Source: Anaerolineales bacterium (lineage in GTDB: Bacteria; Chloroflexota; Anaerolineae; Anaerolineales; UBA4823). From it: DNA of 64,000 nt. Position 1 is the stretch's first letter, and each line of letters opens with the position of its first letter. Location of the stretch: assembly GCA_020060465.1 (NCBI GenBank), contig JAGVAD010000012.1, positions 1 through 64,000 on the forward strand, read 5' to 3'. Made by a program: the position numbers and the translations under genes. Below, piece by piece: positions 26,932 through 35,548 of the stretch. The notes beneath the pieces are model-generated. The model ran no database searches. It saw only the letters and a list, made by a program, of their open reading frames with translations, and was not told the DNA's origin.

Positions 26932-28329
26932 ATGCGTCTGATCAATGCGCTACGCCTCGATCCTCAAACTCGCCTGGCTTTGGTCGGCGCGGGCGGCAAG
27001 ACCAGCGCGCTGTTTCGCCTGGCTAAAGAATTCTTGGACGATGGTCAGTGGGCGCGTGGCGCATCACCTGGCGGTAAGTGTGTGTTGTTGACGGCTACCA
27101 CCCATCTGGCGATTGAGCAGACCAGGCTGGCGGATCGCTATTTTCCCATCCATTCTTTAGAAGACCTGGAGATAGCGGCGCGCCAGGAGCTATCTGGCGT
27201 GGTTTTATTTACAGGTCCTCAAGTCGAAAATGAGCGCGTGGCAGGATTGAGTGAGCCAGTTTTGGAGCATTTGTTTGCGTTGGCGGAGGCGCGTCGGCTG
27301 CCTTTGCTGGTTGAGGCGGATGGTTCACGGCGGCTTCCGCTCAAAGCCCCGGCGGCTCACGAGCCGCTAATCCCCGCTTGGGCGCGAACCGTGGTGGTGG
27401 TGGCTGGTCTATCTGCATTGGGAAAACCGTTGACTGGGGAATGGGTGCATCGCCCGGAAATCTTTGCCCAGCTTGCCGAGCAGTCGCCGGGAGAGATGAT
27501 TACCCCGGAATGTATGGTCAAAGTGTTGACCAGCCCTCAAGGCGGGTTGAAAGGCGTCCCACCGGCTGCGAGGCGGATCGCTTTGTTGAATCAGGCAGAC
27601 ACTTTGGAGCGTCAGGCAGCCGCCAGCCAGATCGCTCGGCGCTTGCTCGGCGATTTTCACGCTGCGGCAATTACGGTTTTGTCGCCTCCGGCAAGGGAGT
27701 TGCGCGAACCTGAAACGGCTGTGGATGGCGTTCAGGCGGTTTACGAGCCAATCGCCGGGGTTGTGCTGGCAGCAGGGGGATCCAGCCGTCTGGGGCGACC
27801 AAAGCAGCTCTTACCCTGGCGGGGTAAGCCGTTTGTCTGGCATGTTGCTCAAACAGCTTTGCGGGCGGGTCTGTCGCCGGTGATTGTGGTGACGGGTTTT
27901 GCAGCGGATGAAACGGCGTCGGCGTTGCAGGGCTTGCCGGTATCATTGGCATTTAATCCGTCCTGGCAAGAGGGTCAGGGAGCTTCGGTAGCGGTGGGAG
28001 TAAAAACTTTGCCAGAATGGGTCGGCGGAGCTGTGTTTTTACTGGCCGATCAGCCGCAAATCCCGGCGGAGCTTGTTGCCAGTTTGGTGGAAATGCACAC
28101 GAAAACGCTGTCGCCCGTCATCGCTCCGTTGGCGCAAGGTCAGCGGGGTAATCCGGCGTTGTTCGACCGAGTTACATTTGATGACCTTCGCTCATTAAGC
28201 GGCGAGGCAGGTGGTAGGGCGTTGTTCTCGAAGTATGGGGTCACATGGCTGCCGTGGCTGGATAGCAGCATCCTGCTGGATGTGGACACGGAGGAAGATT
28301 ATCGGCGTTTGCTGGAATGGGGGACGTAG
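26932..28329 (+). CDS. YqeC-MocA fusion: hydroxylase accessory protein joined to MobA-like nucleotidyltransferase
   Basis: 465 aa, two domains. Residues 1-265 are YqeC-like: a GAGGKTS nucleotide-binding loop near 19-25, LVEADGSRRLPLKAPA, and the AGLSALGKPL segment. From residue 274 starts a MobA-like NTP transferase with the signature VLAAGGSSRLGRPKQLLPW, DQPQIPAE and a final LDVDTEEDY. MocA enzymes attach CMP to molybdopterin to form MCD, the cofactor form used by XDH-family enzymes. The fusion implies that selenium handling and cytidylylation are physically linked. It starts 2 nt after yqeB. A separate MocA paralogue follows 7 nt downstream. Confidence 0.87.
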   Translation: MRLINALRLDPQTRLALVGAGGKTSALFRLAKEFLDDGQWARGASPGGKCVLLTATTHLAIEQTRLADRYFPIHSLEDLEIAARQELSGVVLFTGPQVENERVAGLSEPVLEHLFALAEARRLPLLVEADGSRRLPLKAPAAHEPLIPAWARTVVVVAGLSALGKPLTGEWVHRPEIFAQLAEQSPGEMITPECMVKVLTSPQGGLKGVPPAARRIALLNQADTLERQAAASQIARRLLGDFHAAAITVLSPPARELREPETAVDGVQAVYEPIAGVVLAAGGSSRLGRPKQLLPWRGKPFVWHVAQTALRAGLSPVIVVTGFAADETASALQGLPVSLAFNPSWQEGQGASVAVGVKTLPEWVGGAVFLLADQPQIPAELVASLVEMHTKTLSPVIAPLAQGQRGNPALFDRVTFDDLRSLSGEAGGRALFSKYGVTWLPWLDSSILLDVDTEEDYRRLLEWGT

Positions 28330-28336
28330 GTTGCTT

Positions 28337-28942
28337 ATGGCGGAGGTCGAGCGAATCGCAGCGATTATAATGGCGGCTGGACGATCCAGCCGTATGGGGC
28401 AATCCAAGATGGATCTACCCTGGGGGCGAACCACGGTGATTGGTCAGGTAGTGAACGTGTTCGCTCAGGCTGGTCTCAGCGAGATCGTTGTCGTCACCGG
28501 GTGGGCGCGTCAGCGGGTTGAGGCGGCAGTGCAAGGAATGTCAGCGCGCTGCGTTCATAATCCCCGATATGCCGAAGATTACATGATCCTTTCTTTGCAG
28601 GCTGGATTGAGATCTCTTTCGAGCCGCGCCTCCGCTGCCCTGGTTGCCCTGGGCGACCAACCGCAGATCCAACCAGAAGTTATCCGCCGGGTCATCGAAG
28701 TCTATCATCAATGTAATGCGTTGATCGTTGCGCCGAGTTATCAAATGCGCCGCGGCCATCCCTGGTTGATTGACCGCCGTTTGTGGCCGGACTTGCTGGA
28801 GCTACAACCACCCTATACGCCGCGGGATTTCTTGAACGCTCATCAGGGAGAGATTGCGTATGTAGCAGTGGAAAGTGATTCGGTGCTGCGCGATCTGGAT
28901 ACGCCAGAGGATTATCAACGCGAACGTCCCATTAAAGAATAG
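28337..28942 (+). CDS. MocA-like molybdenum cofactor cytidylyltransferase
   Basis: 201 aa. Starts directly with the MobA-like signature IIMAAGRSSRMGQSKMDLPW, then VVTGWARQRVEAAV, ALGDQPQIQPE and RDLDTPEDYQ, all as expected for MocA/YgfJ. The start ATG 28337 is 7 nt after the YqeC-MocA stop; the ribosome site is weak, so it is probably coupled. It is clearly diverged from the C-terminal domain of its neighbour, so the two are paralogues rather than a split gene. Possible division of labour: one makes CMP-molybdopterin and the other acts on a different cofactor form, or is specific to the selenium pathway. Confidence 0.85.
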   Translation: MAEVERIAAIIMAAGRSSRMGQSKMDLPWGRTTVIGQVVNVFAQAGLSEIVVVTGWARQRVEAAVQGMSARCVHNPRYAEDYMILSLQAGLRSLSSRASAALVALGDQPQIQPEVIRRVIEVYHQCNALIVAPSYQMRRGHPWLIDRRLWPDLLELQPPYTPRDFLNAHQGEIAYVAVESDSVLRDLDTPEDYQRERPIKE

Positions 28943-28988
28943 TTTTGCTTGTTTCGGAGTAAAATATGGATAGCCAACAGTTTTCTGG

Positions 28989-28994
28989 TATGAT
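28989..28994 (+). promoter_or_regulatory. Extended -10 for the single-domain response regulator
   Basis: TATGAT with the extended TG at 28986-28987. The -35 region is poor. Predicted start about 29001. Confidence 0.3.
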
Positions 28995-29083
28995 GAGCAT
29001 CCGTTACAGCATTTACCTGTACGTATGCGATGCCATTAAGATCAACAAACAGTTCTATTGCAGCGGCTTGGAGCGCACGTCAG

Positions 29084-29464
29084 ATGGGTTCAGGCAAGAG
29101 CGTAGTGATCGTGGAGGACGAACCTGATACTGCTGAAATGTTTGCTGAAATGACGCGGTTAATGGGTTATAAAGCGATGAAATCGCATGGCGGCGTGCGC
29201 GCCATTCATTTGATTGCAGAAGTGAAACCGGATGCTGTTATTCTGGATATCATGATGCCCGATCTATCTGGTCTAGAAGTGCTGCGCTACATTCGCCGCG
29301 ATCCTCGCCTGGCGAAGGTGCCGGTGATTATTGTGTCGGCAAAAGGTTTGCCTTCAGATATTCAAGGCGGCCTGGAGGCAGGCGCGGCGATCTATCTGAC
29401 CAAACCAGTGGCCTTTAACGATCTGAGGGGCGCTCTTCAAAAAGTCGCCGGTTTGCCTGCTTGA
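29084..29464 (+). CDS. Single-domain response regulator
   Basis: 126 aa, a stand-alone receiver. Acidic pocket EDE near residues 9-11, acceptor Asp in VILDIMMPDLSG, Ser in IIVSAKG, conserved Lys in YLTKPVAF. There is no output domain, so it should act by protein contact or as a phosphorelay intermediate. The frame is open to ATG 29030; I prefer ATG 29084, which has GGAG 10 nt upstream and starts just before the first beta strand. No kinase is adjacent. The thpR gene follows 12 nt downstream. Confidence 0.85.
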   Translation: MGSGKSVVIVEDEPDTAEMFAEMTRLMGYKAMKSHGGVRAIHLIAEVKPDAVILDIMMPDLSGLEVLRYIRRDPRLAKVPVIIVSAKGLPSDIQGGLEAGAAIYLTKPVAFNDLRGALQKVAGLPA

Positions 29465-29476
29465 ATTGCCTGATTT

Positions 29477-30067
29477 ATGAGCGTCATTCGCGCCTTTATT
29501 GCTCTCAATTTATCAGAAGAAATTCTTCACGGTTTGAGCCTGACGCTGGCGGAACTAAAAAAGCGGATGCCGGGCATCCCGGTGCGTTGGGTGCCGGTGG
29601 AAAATATCCATCTTACATTAAAATTTCTGGGTGATGTTTCCATTGCCAATCTAGAATTGCTCACGAAAATCTTGCGCGCAGAGGCGGCGCGCCAATCCCC
29701 CTTTGAACTGAGCGTGGGTGGTTTAGGGGCTTTCCCCTCGGCTCGCCGGCCGCGGGTAATTTGGGTAGGGGTGGAAGCGCCGGCGGAATTGGGCGTCTTT
29801 CAACGCAGCGTCGAGGCGGAAATGGCGCGTTTGGGCTATCCTCCTGAGGATCGGCCATTCTCTCCCCATTTGACGTTAGGCCGAGTTTTGCGCAACGCCA
29901 ACGCAGAGGACATTCGACAAATTGGCAATGTCGTCGAAGGGTATAAAGTTGGATTCCTGGGCGCAACGCGCGTTCAAGCGGTGCATCTTTACCGCAGCGA
30001 TCTCAAGCCGGGGGGCGCGGTATATACGCGCATCTTTACCGCTAACCTGGGCGATTTGGCTTCATAA
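29477..30067 (+). CDS. thpR: RNA 2',3'-cyclic phosphodiesterase
   Basis: 196 aa, 2H phosphoesterase family. Two catalytic HxTx motifs are visible, HLTLKFLG near residue 45 and HLTLGRVL near 133, along with VRWVPVENIH. It opens 2',3'-cyclic phosphate ends on RNA. The presence of archease and RtcB in the same region (31.6-33.5 kb) is notable, since RtcB ligates the same type of end; the genes are not in one operon. No clear ribosome site precedes ATG 29477. Confidence 0.92.
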   Translation: MSVIRAFIALNLSEEILHGLSLTLAELKKRMPGIPVRWVPVENIHLTLKFLGDVSIANLELLTKILRAEAARQSPFELSVGGLGAFPSARRPRVIWVGVEAPAELGVFQRSVEAEMARLGYPPEDRPFSPHLTLGRVLRNANAEDIRQIGNVVEGYKVGFLGATRVQAVHLYRSDLKPGGAVYTRIFTANLGDLAS

Positions 30068-30109
30068 ATCATTCTCGATATGTTCAATGTGAGGTGAACT
30101 CTGGATACA

Positions 30110-30445
30110 ATGGATCTTGCTCGAAACATTGTGAATTATTTGGAGGAGAAAAAGGGAGAAAATATCCTGCTTCTCGATATTCATGAATTGGCGGATTTTG
30201 CGGAATACTTTGTGATCTGCTCCGGCACCAGCGACCGAATGTTAGGGGCGCTGGCGGATGAGGTGCAGGAAGAAGTGCGTGTGCATTATCAATTGAAAGG
30301 CCGCCTGGAAGGAGAGCCGCGGGACGGCTGGATGTTGATTGATTACGGCGATGTGGTGGTGCACTTGCTTTCCCCTGAGCGGCGGAATTATTACCGCCTG
30401 GAAGAATTATGGGGAAAAGGTAAAGTGCTGCTGCGGGTGCAATAG
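30110..30445 (+). CDS. rsfS: Ribosomal silencing factor RsfS
   Basis: 111 aa, the usual size. Binds L14 on the large ribosomal subunit and blocks joining of the subunits in starvation. Family traits: IVNYLEEKKGENILLLDIHEL, the FVICSGTSDRML core, EGEPRDGWMLIDYGDVVVHLL, and the closing YYRLEELWG. The stop overlaps the GTG start of the next gene. The start ATG 30110 has GAGGTGA at a rather long distance. Confidence 0.95.
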   Translation: MDLARNIVNYLEEKKGENILLLDIHELADFAEYFVICSGTSDRMLGALADEVQEEVRVHYQLKGRLEGEPRDGWMLIDYGDVVVHLLSPERRNYYRLEELWGKGKVLLRVQ

Positions 30446-30924
30446 TGGAAAAAGCGTTTCAAGATTATTATCCTGAACAGCTCAGCTATTGTTATGGTTG
30501 CGGGCGTTTGAACGAGCATGGTCTGCAAATTAAAAGTTATTGGGAGGGGGATGAAACTGTGTGTGTTTTTCAACCGCGGCATTATCATATCGCCATCCCA
30601 GGGTATGTTTATGGCGGTCTGATCGCTTCGCTGATAGATTGTCATGGCACCGGCACAGCCGCTGCGGCAGCCTATCGCGCCGAAGGACGAAGTATGGATA
30701 GCGAGCCTCCGCTGCGTTTTCTTACCGCCTCGCTGCACGTGGATTACTTGAAACCAACGCCTCTGGGGCCGCCGTTGCAAGTGCGCGGAAAAGTTGTGGA
30801 GGTGAAGGGTCGCAAAGTGGTGGTGGAAATTACCCTGGGCGTTGAAGGCGAAGTAACAGCCCAGGGTCGGGTGGTAGCGGTGCAGGTGCCGCAACAATTG
30901 CTGGATCAGTTAGCCAAAGCGTGA
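30445..30924 (+). CDS. PaaI-family hotdog thioesterase
   Basis: 159 aa, GTG start overlapping the rsfS stop by one base, so translationally coupled. Hotdog fold pattern: CYGCGRLNEHGLQIKS at the start, GYVYGGLIASLIDCHGTGTA (catalytic region), LHVDYLKPTPLGPPLQVRGKV, and a beta-rich end. These proteins hydrolyse acyl-CoA thioesters; substrate unknown. The CYGCG motif occurs in a Cys-containing subgroup of PaaI-like proteins. It converges with a lipoprotein gene that ends 2 nt away. Confidence 0.85.
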   Translation: MEKAFQDYYPEQLSYCYGCGRLNEHGLQIKSYWEGDETVCVFQPRHYHIAIPGYVYGGLIASLIDCHGTGTAAAAAYRAEGRSMDSEPPLRFLTASLHVDYLKPTPLGPPLQVRGKVVEVKGRKVVVEITLGVEGEVTAQGRVVAVQVPQQLLDQLAKA

Positions 30925-30926
30925 GA

Positions 30927-31475
30927 TCAAGGAACCTCAATCTGGCCGACATCCACGTTGTTCACCAATACAGTATATTTTCCGGCTGGTAAATGATCCA
31001 GCCGAACATTGGCCTGGAACGATGAAAGCACCTGGATGCATACCGCCGTTGGATCCACCAATGAATAGACTGAGACCTGGATACGGTTCTGCGCATCTGG
31101 CGGCTGGACATCCACCCGTAATTGGTGGCATGGAGTAGGTAAAGCGCCTTCCAGGTTGAGCATGAATTGGGGCGGAAAGCTCTCCAGGACCAGGATTTGA
31201 TGATTGTTGACGAACGCTTCGCCGCGGGTCAAAGCTACATCGCCGGGTTGCGGTTGCCAGGGTGAGGGTTGTCTGTCGCCAGAGGCGGGATAAGGCGACG
31301 GTCCTGAGATATTGGGATACGGATTATCGGGCTGCATGGGCGGATAAGGCTGAGGGTAAGCAACGCGGTCGTTGGGAGCGGGCGCGCCTGTCCATCTGTA
31401 AATGGTGGAACAAGAAGTGAGCGAAGCGATCAAAATCAAACAGAATGTTATCCTGAGCAGAATCTTTCCAAACAT
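30927..31475 (-). CDS. Proline-rich lipoprotein of unknown function
   Basis: 182 aa. The signal peptide ends with lipobox LTSC (Cys22). Residues 30-80 form a Pro/Tyr-rich low-complexity linker (PYPPMQPDNPYPNISG and similar). The C-terminal 100 residues form a beta-rich domain with two Cys, ending in the strand-like NVDVGQIEVP. That layout suggests an Ig-like or protease-inhibitor-like fold outside the membrane; I recognise no family. GGAGG lies 7 nt before the ATG. It sits downstream of rtcB on the same strand with a short direct repeat in the gap. Confidence 0.75.
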   Translation of the reverse strand: MFGKILLRITFCLILIASLTSCSTIYRWTGAPAPNDRVAYPQPYPPMQPDNPYPNISGPSPYPASGDRQPSPWQPQPGDVALTRGEAFVNNHQILVLESFPPQFMLNLEGALPTPCHQLRVDVQPPDAQNRIQVSVYSLVDPTAVCIQVLSSFQANVRLDHLPAGKYTVLVNNVDVGQIEVP

Positions 31476-31521
31476 ATTGAGCCTCCATCCGCCAGCCTGT
31501 CACCGCTGTAGGTCAAACCAG

Positions 31522-31592
31522 AGACGTTGGAATCTACGAAGGGGTTCCCGCCAGCTTGTAGGGACAAAAAACCTCAATAGACGTTGGAATCT
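31522..31592. repeat. Pair of 14-bp direct repeats downstream of rtcB
   Basis: AGACGTTGGAATCT occurs at 31522-31535 and again at 31579-31592, 57 bp apart, in the gap between rtcB and the lipoprotein gene. The role is unknown. Confidence 0.7.
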
Positions 31593-31606
31593 CAAACGGC
31601 AGCGAT

Positions 31607-33058
31607 TTATCCTTTGACAACCGCCACCGGCCGCAGACGGGCGACTTTACGGGCGATCTCTGCGCCAGCGACTGTTTCAACCACTGCATCTACATCCTTG
31701 TACGCCTGCGGCGCTTCTTCAGCCAGACCTGCCATCGAACCCGCGCGCACGCGAATGCCATCCGCTTCTAGCTCTTGCCGCAGCGCTTCGCCGCGCACCT
31801 GTTTCTTCGCCTGTTGACGGCTCATCACCCGGCCCGCGCCGTGGCAGCTCGAGCCAAAGGCGCGCTGCATACTGCTTTCTGTGCCTACCAACACCCAGGA
31901 TGCCGTACCCATACTGCCCGGCACCAACACCGGCTGTCCAATCCGCCGATATTCATCCGGTAGTTCTGGCGAACCTGGGCCGAAGGCGCGGGTGGCGCCT
32001 TTCCGGTGTACACAGACCTTGACTTCCTGTCCGTCAATGATATGCGTCTCGATCTTGCCCATATTATGAGCGATGTCATAGACCTGACGCAATCGCCAAT
32101 CCCTGACTTTGCCAGCAAAGACTTGCTCGAACGCAATACGGGCGTTATGCGCCAGCATCTGCCGATTCGCAAAGGCGTAATTTGCTGCGCTGCGCATAGC
32201 GGCGAGATAGTTTTGTCCTTCCGGCGAGTTCAGCGGGGCGCAAACCAATTCTCGGTCGGGGAGCTGAATGCCATAGCGTTTCACCGCGCTTTGAAATTCA
32301 CGCACGTAATCGGTGCAGATCTGGTGACCAAAGCCGCGTGAGCCGCAATGAATTTGCAGCGCTAGCGCGCCTTCTTCGAGCCCCATCACCCGCGCCGCTT
32401 CCGCATCGAAAATTTGCTCAACGACATCCACCTCAATGAAATGATTGCCGGCGCCCAGTGTGCCCAATTGCGGGCGGCCGCGCTCTTTTGCGTGGGGGCT
32501 GACTTTGGATGGATCGGCTCCTTCCAGGCAACCGCCTTCCTCGGTGCGCAGCAAATCCATTTCAGTGGCGTACCCTTGTTTAAGCGTCCAACGCGCCCCT
32601 TCACGGCACACCTGGTCCAGCTCTTTTTCGCTCATTCGCAAGGCGCCTTTTTCGCCCACTCCGCTGGGGCAGTAATGGTCGAGCGCTGTAGCTAAATCGC
32701 CCAACAGCGTTTTTGCTTCTTCGTATTCGATGGAAGTCGCCAGCAGGCGTACGCCGCAGTTGATGTCGTAGCCAATTGCCCCAGGCGAGATGACGCCCTC
32801 TGGATAGCGGGTGGCGGCCACACCTCCGATTGGGAAACCGTATCCTTGATGCATGTCGGGCATGACCACCACACGTCCGACCAATCCCGGCAGAGTGGCG
32901 GCGTTGACAGCCTGCTCAAGGGATTTGTCATCCATGACTTTTTCCAACAGCCGGCGCGTGGCGAAGATGCGCACCGGTACGCGCATATCTTGACGAAAGG
33001 TCTGTGGGATTTCCCACTCATAATCGCTGATGCGCTTCAAGTCTTGAATTGCGATCAT
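31607..33058 (-). CDS. rtcB: RNA ligase RtcB
   Basis: GTP- and Mn-dependent ligase that joins 2',3'-cyclic phosphate (or 3'-phosphate) RNA ends to 5'-OH ends. 483 aa, the normal size. Metal ligands: Cys101 in YDINCGVR, His in GAGNHFIEV, His in [12 protein letters not shown]. The guanylylated His351 is in [13 protein letters not shown]. The C-terminal [19 protein letters not shown] is typical. GGAGGTG lies 5 nt before the ATG. It follows archease by 32 nt, so they form an operon; archease activates RtcB. Roles may include RNA repair and tRNA healing. Confidence 0.96.
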   Translation of the reverse strand: MIAIQDLKRISDYEWEIPQTFRQDMRVPVRIFATRRLLEKVMDDKSLEQAVNAATLPGLVGRVVVMPDMHQGYGFPIGGVAATRYPEGVISPGAIGYDINCGVRLLATSIEYEEAKTLLGDLATALDHYCPSGVGEKGALRMSEKELDQVCREGARWTLKQGYATEMDLLRTEEGGCLEGADPSKVSPHAKERGRPQLGTLGAGNHFIEVDVVEQIFDAEAARVMGLEEGALALQIHCGSRGFGHQICTDYVREFQSAVKRYGIQLPDRELVCAPLNSPEGQNYLAAMRSAANYAFANRQMLAHNARIAFEQVFAGKVRDWRLRQVYDIAHNMGKIETHIIDGQEVKVCVHRKGATRAFGPGSPELPDEYRRIGQPVLVPGSMGTASWVLVGTESSMQRAFGSSCHGAGRVMSRQQAKKQVRGEALRQELEADGIRVRAGSMAGLAEEAPQAYKDVDAVVETVAGAEIARKVARLRPVAVVKG

Positions 33059-33090
33059 GTTTCACCTCCTCACATAGAATGCGCTTGAAC

Positions 33091-33504
33091 TCATACATCG
33101 AAAACGATATTTGCCCGTAAGAGATTGTTTTCAGCGTGAACGGACAAGTTGTGGTAAGTGACGGCTTTGATCTCTTTGTCCGTTTTGGTGATTGGAGCGC
33201 CGCTCAATTCTGCGTGTAATGTCAGATGGTTGATTTCGATCTCGATCTGGTCGAAGGCTAACCCTTCTGTTTCGCCGATATACAGCAGTTCGGAAAGGAA
33301 GGCTACTAACAACCCTTCTGCATCGCTTGCCTCTAAATCTACCTGGCGCTGAAGGCGCGGCCGATCCGCTATTTGGATCCCCGACAAAGCATACATGCCG
33401 CGCGCCGCCTGGCGCAGCAATTCGGCCAGCGTAGGCGCCCATACTTCCAATTCCCAGTCTGCTGTATGCGCTACTTCGCGGTAACCTGAGAGGTATGTTT
33501 CCAT
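33091..33504 (-). CDS. Archease, RtcB activator
   Basis: 137 aa. Motifs of archease: EVAHTADWELEVWAPTLAELL at the start (here with the conserved His, Asp), then GLLVAFLSELLYIGETEG, and a closing EIKAVTYHNLSVHAEN with metal-binding acidic residues. It promotes guanylylation of RtcB. It is the first gene of the archease-rtcB operon. The ATG (33504) has no ribosome site and lies 6 nt from a TATACT box, which predicts a leaderless message. Confidence 0.93.
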   Translation of the reverse strand: METYLSGYREVAHTADWELEVWAPTLAELLRQAARGMYALSGIQIADRPRLQRQVDLEASDAEGLLVAFLSELLYIGETEGLAFDQIEIEINHLTLHAELSGAPITKTDKEIKAVTYHNLSVHAENNLLRANIVFDV

Positions 33505-33510
33505 ACATGT

Positions 33511-33516
33511 AGTATA
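33511..33516 (-). promoter_or_regulatory. -10 box 6 nt before the archease start codon
   Basis: Minus-strand TATACT, then ACATGT, then ATG. No strong -35. Predicts a leaderless archease-rtcB mRNA. Confidence 0.5.
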
Positions 33517-33582
33517 TCGTAAGTTTCCCCCTTTTGTTCTTGCGCGTTGGCTTTATGGCCGCACGGGCCACTCCGGCGCGCC

Positions 33583-34056
33583 TCATTCGGGGCATTGGAT
33601 CGAGATGTATTCCAACCGCTGCAACGCCCGCTCGTGCAGATCGGGTTCGTCGGCCTCATCACCGATCCACGCCGCGCTGGGAGCGCCGTAACGGTCCAGG
33701 ATGCACAGCAAGAGCTTGTCGTGAATATCGAATTCGACAAGTTGATTGTATTTCTGGCGTGCGCCGCCGTCAGCATCGGAGAGCAAGCGGATATTGAGCG
33801 CCGCGTCGGCGGAGCGCAATTCCTCCTGCGGGAGGACGGCGATCAGTTCACATTCTAACGCCTGGAAGCGCTCGGCGAGCTTAGAGAAGCGCTGAATGGT
33901 CTGCCAGCAGGCTGAACAAGAGGCGGCATGGGCAAAAAAGATGACCTGGTTTGCATGCCCATACAAAGTGGACGAATCGAATAGGTTTCCGCGTGCGTCT
34001 GATAAACGCAGCGCAGGTGCAGGCGGTTCGCCGGTTTCGTAGCGGATCCAGGTCAT
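33583..34056 (-). CDS. Redoxin/AhpC-TSA-like thioredoxin-fold protein
   Basis: 157 aa, thioredoxin fold of the peroxiredoxin type. Starts with the family-like lead (APALRLSDARGNLFDSSTLY), then the strand VIFFAHAASCSACWQTI with a CSAC pair as resolving/redox cysteines, and the VLPQEELRSADAAL strand-helix. No signal peptide, so cytoplasmic. The CxxC arrangement points to a thiol oxidoreductase rather than a classic one-Cys peroxiredoxin. No ribosome site before ATG 34056. It lies 50 nt after the VWA gene on the same strand. Confidence 0.72.
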   Translation of the reverse strand: MTWIRYETGEPPAPALRLSDARGNLFDSSTLYGHANQVIFFAHAASCSACWQTIQRFSKLAERFQALECELIAVLPQEELRSADAALNIRLLSDADGGARQKYNQLVEFDIHDKLLLCILDRYGAPSAAWIGDEADEPDLHERALQRLEYISIQCPE

Positions 34057-34105
34057 GGGTTACGGGTCGTCGCTTACCCGCGCATCGGGTTTGCGAATGT
34101 CAGGA

Positions 34106-35482
34106 TCAGGCTAATAAAAGCCGATCCACCGCGGCAGTCAATTGCGCCAGATTGCCGGCCTGTAAAACGACATCGCAGTTTGGCGCATATTTGAGCATAT
34201 CGCTGTCGCCGCTGCCCCAAAGCATGGACGCTTCCGGGTTGATCCAGATGGTACGGCGGCAGCGCCGCGCCAGGGCGCGGAAGATATCCAGGCGTGGATC
34301 ATTGTAGTTATTGCGACCGTCGCCTACCAGGATGAAAGTGGTGCGGCTATCAATTGCGTCCAGATAACTTCGCTGAAAATCTGCCAGACTGCTGCCCAGA
34401 TCGGTGTTGTAATAACCGGCAGGCATACGCTCAAGCACCTGGGCAACCGCAGTGTGAACCTCTTTGCCGCTGAAATCTGGAGAGATGTATTCCAGGCGGT
34501 TAATGAAGGCAAACGCATACGTCTTGCTGATCAAATCCTGCATGTGGTATAGCAGACTGAGCATCAATTCGGAACAATAGCGCATAGAGGTGCTGACGTC
34601 GCAGAGAATGACCAATTTGGGTTTGAGTGTGCGCTCGCGATGTTTCAGTTCTATGGGTACATTGCCATGCTTGAGATTGGCGCGTATCGTCGCTTTGGCG
34701 TCCAACTGCCCGGATTTGGCGCGTTTCTGGCGCAGCGCCACGCGCGTTTTCAGCGCATTGGCTAATCGTTGCACCTCCTTGCGCAGCCGTTCCATATCCT
34801 GGTCGGAAAGGGCGTTGAAAGGACGGTTCATCAAGGAGTCAATGCCATCCTCAGGCGGGCGTTCGCTCATATTTTCTGCGATGCGTTGTCCGGCATATTG
34901 GCGCAATTGGTCTTCTAAGGCGTGTTGGTTTGCTTGCATCAGTTGAATAAGTTGCTCGGCTCGCTGCTTATCCATGCCCATTTGAGCCAGGGTTTCCGCC
35001 AGCTCTTTCAATGCCTCTTGAACTTCTTTGAATCGCAAAGCCTTTTTCATCCGCTGCACCATCCACTCCCGATAGTGCAGGTTATCCATCTGCGAAAGGC
35101 CGACCATTTTGCCCAGGCGATCCAATTCGTCCTGAGAAAGCTGCTCGCCTCTGAGCAGCTTTTCCATCATTTTGCGCAGTTGCTCGCTGAACTGGCGCAA
35201 CGCCTCAGCAAGCATTCGCGCTTCTTCAGGCGATAAATCGTCTGAAGGATTGGTCATGGGGGGATTTTCACTGCTGCTGAAGAAGATGGGGAACAGTTCT
35301 TCAAAGATGGGCAGGTTGCTGGCGTCTTTGATGAGCGTTGTTTGCAGGCTGAGACGAAAGATTTGGCGGTCTTTTATCCCCATGCTGTTGATAGCCTGGA
35401 AGGCATCGGCGCTTTCTGCCAGGCTGACGCGTACGCCCGCGGCGCGTAAGGCGGCAATAAATTTGACGATCCTCTCTTCCAT
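34106..35482 (-). CDS. VWA-domain protein, CoxE-like
   Basis: 458 aa. The N-terminal part has a helical, Gln/Leu-rich region (residues 70-240), and the C-terminal 190 residues are a von Willebrand factor A domain with the metal-ion site DVSTS (near residue 290), a threonine in YYNTDLGSS, and FILVGDGRNN. These proteins pair with MoxR AAA+ ATPases to remodel metalloenzymes; the founding CoxD/CoxE pair matures the Mo-Cu site of CO dehydrogenase. Here the MoxR gene is 66 nt upstream. The target is unknown; the molybdenum-hydroxylase island 6-7 kb away is a tempting candidate. Confidence 0.82.
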   Translation of the reverse strand: MEERIVKFIAALRAAGVRVSLAESADAFQAINSMGIKDRQIFRLSLQTTLIKDASNLPIFEELFPIFFSSSENPPMTNPSDDLSPEEARMLAEALRQFSEQLRKMMEKLLRGEQLSQDELDRLGKMVGLSQMDNLHYREWMVQRMKKALRFKEVQEALKELAETLAQMGMDKQRAEQLIQLMQANQHALEDQLRQYAGQRIAENMSERPPEDGIDSLMNRPFNALSDQDMERLRKEVQRLANALKTRVALRQKRAKSGQLDAKATIRANLKHGNVPIELKHRERTLKPKLVILCDVSTSMRYCSELMLSLLYHMQDLISKTYAFAFINRLEYISPDFSGKEVHTAVAQVLERMPAGYYNTDLGSSLADFQRSYLDAIDSRTTFILVGDGRNNYNDPRLDIFRALARRCRRTIWINPEASMLWGSGDSDMLKYAPNCDVVLQAGNLAQLTAAVDRLLLA

Positions 35483-35548
35483 ACCTGTAAATCTCCTGCA
35501 TTACCACCAGCCAATGACGCAGCGAGAAGCTGCTCGAACGAAAGAGGC

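Noticed and set aside
26932-28942. The two MobA-like domains as one gene broken by a frameshift
   Set aside because: Each has its own complete signature and end, and they differ clearly, so they are paralogues.
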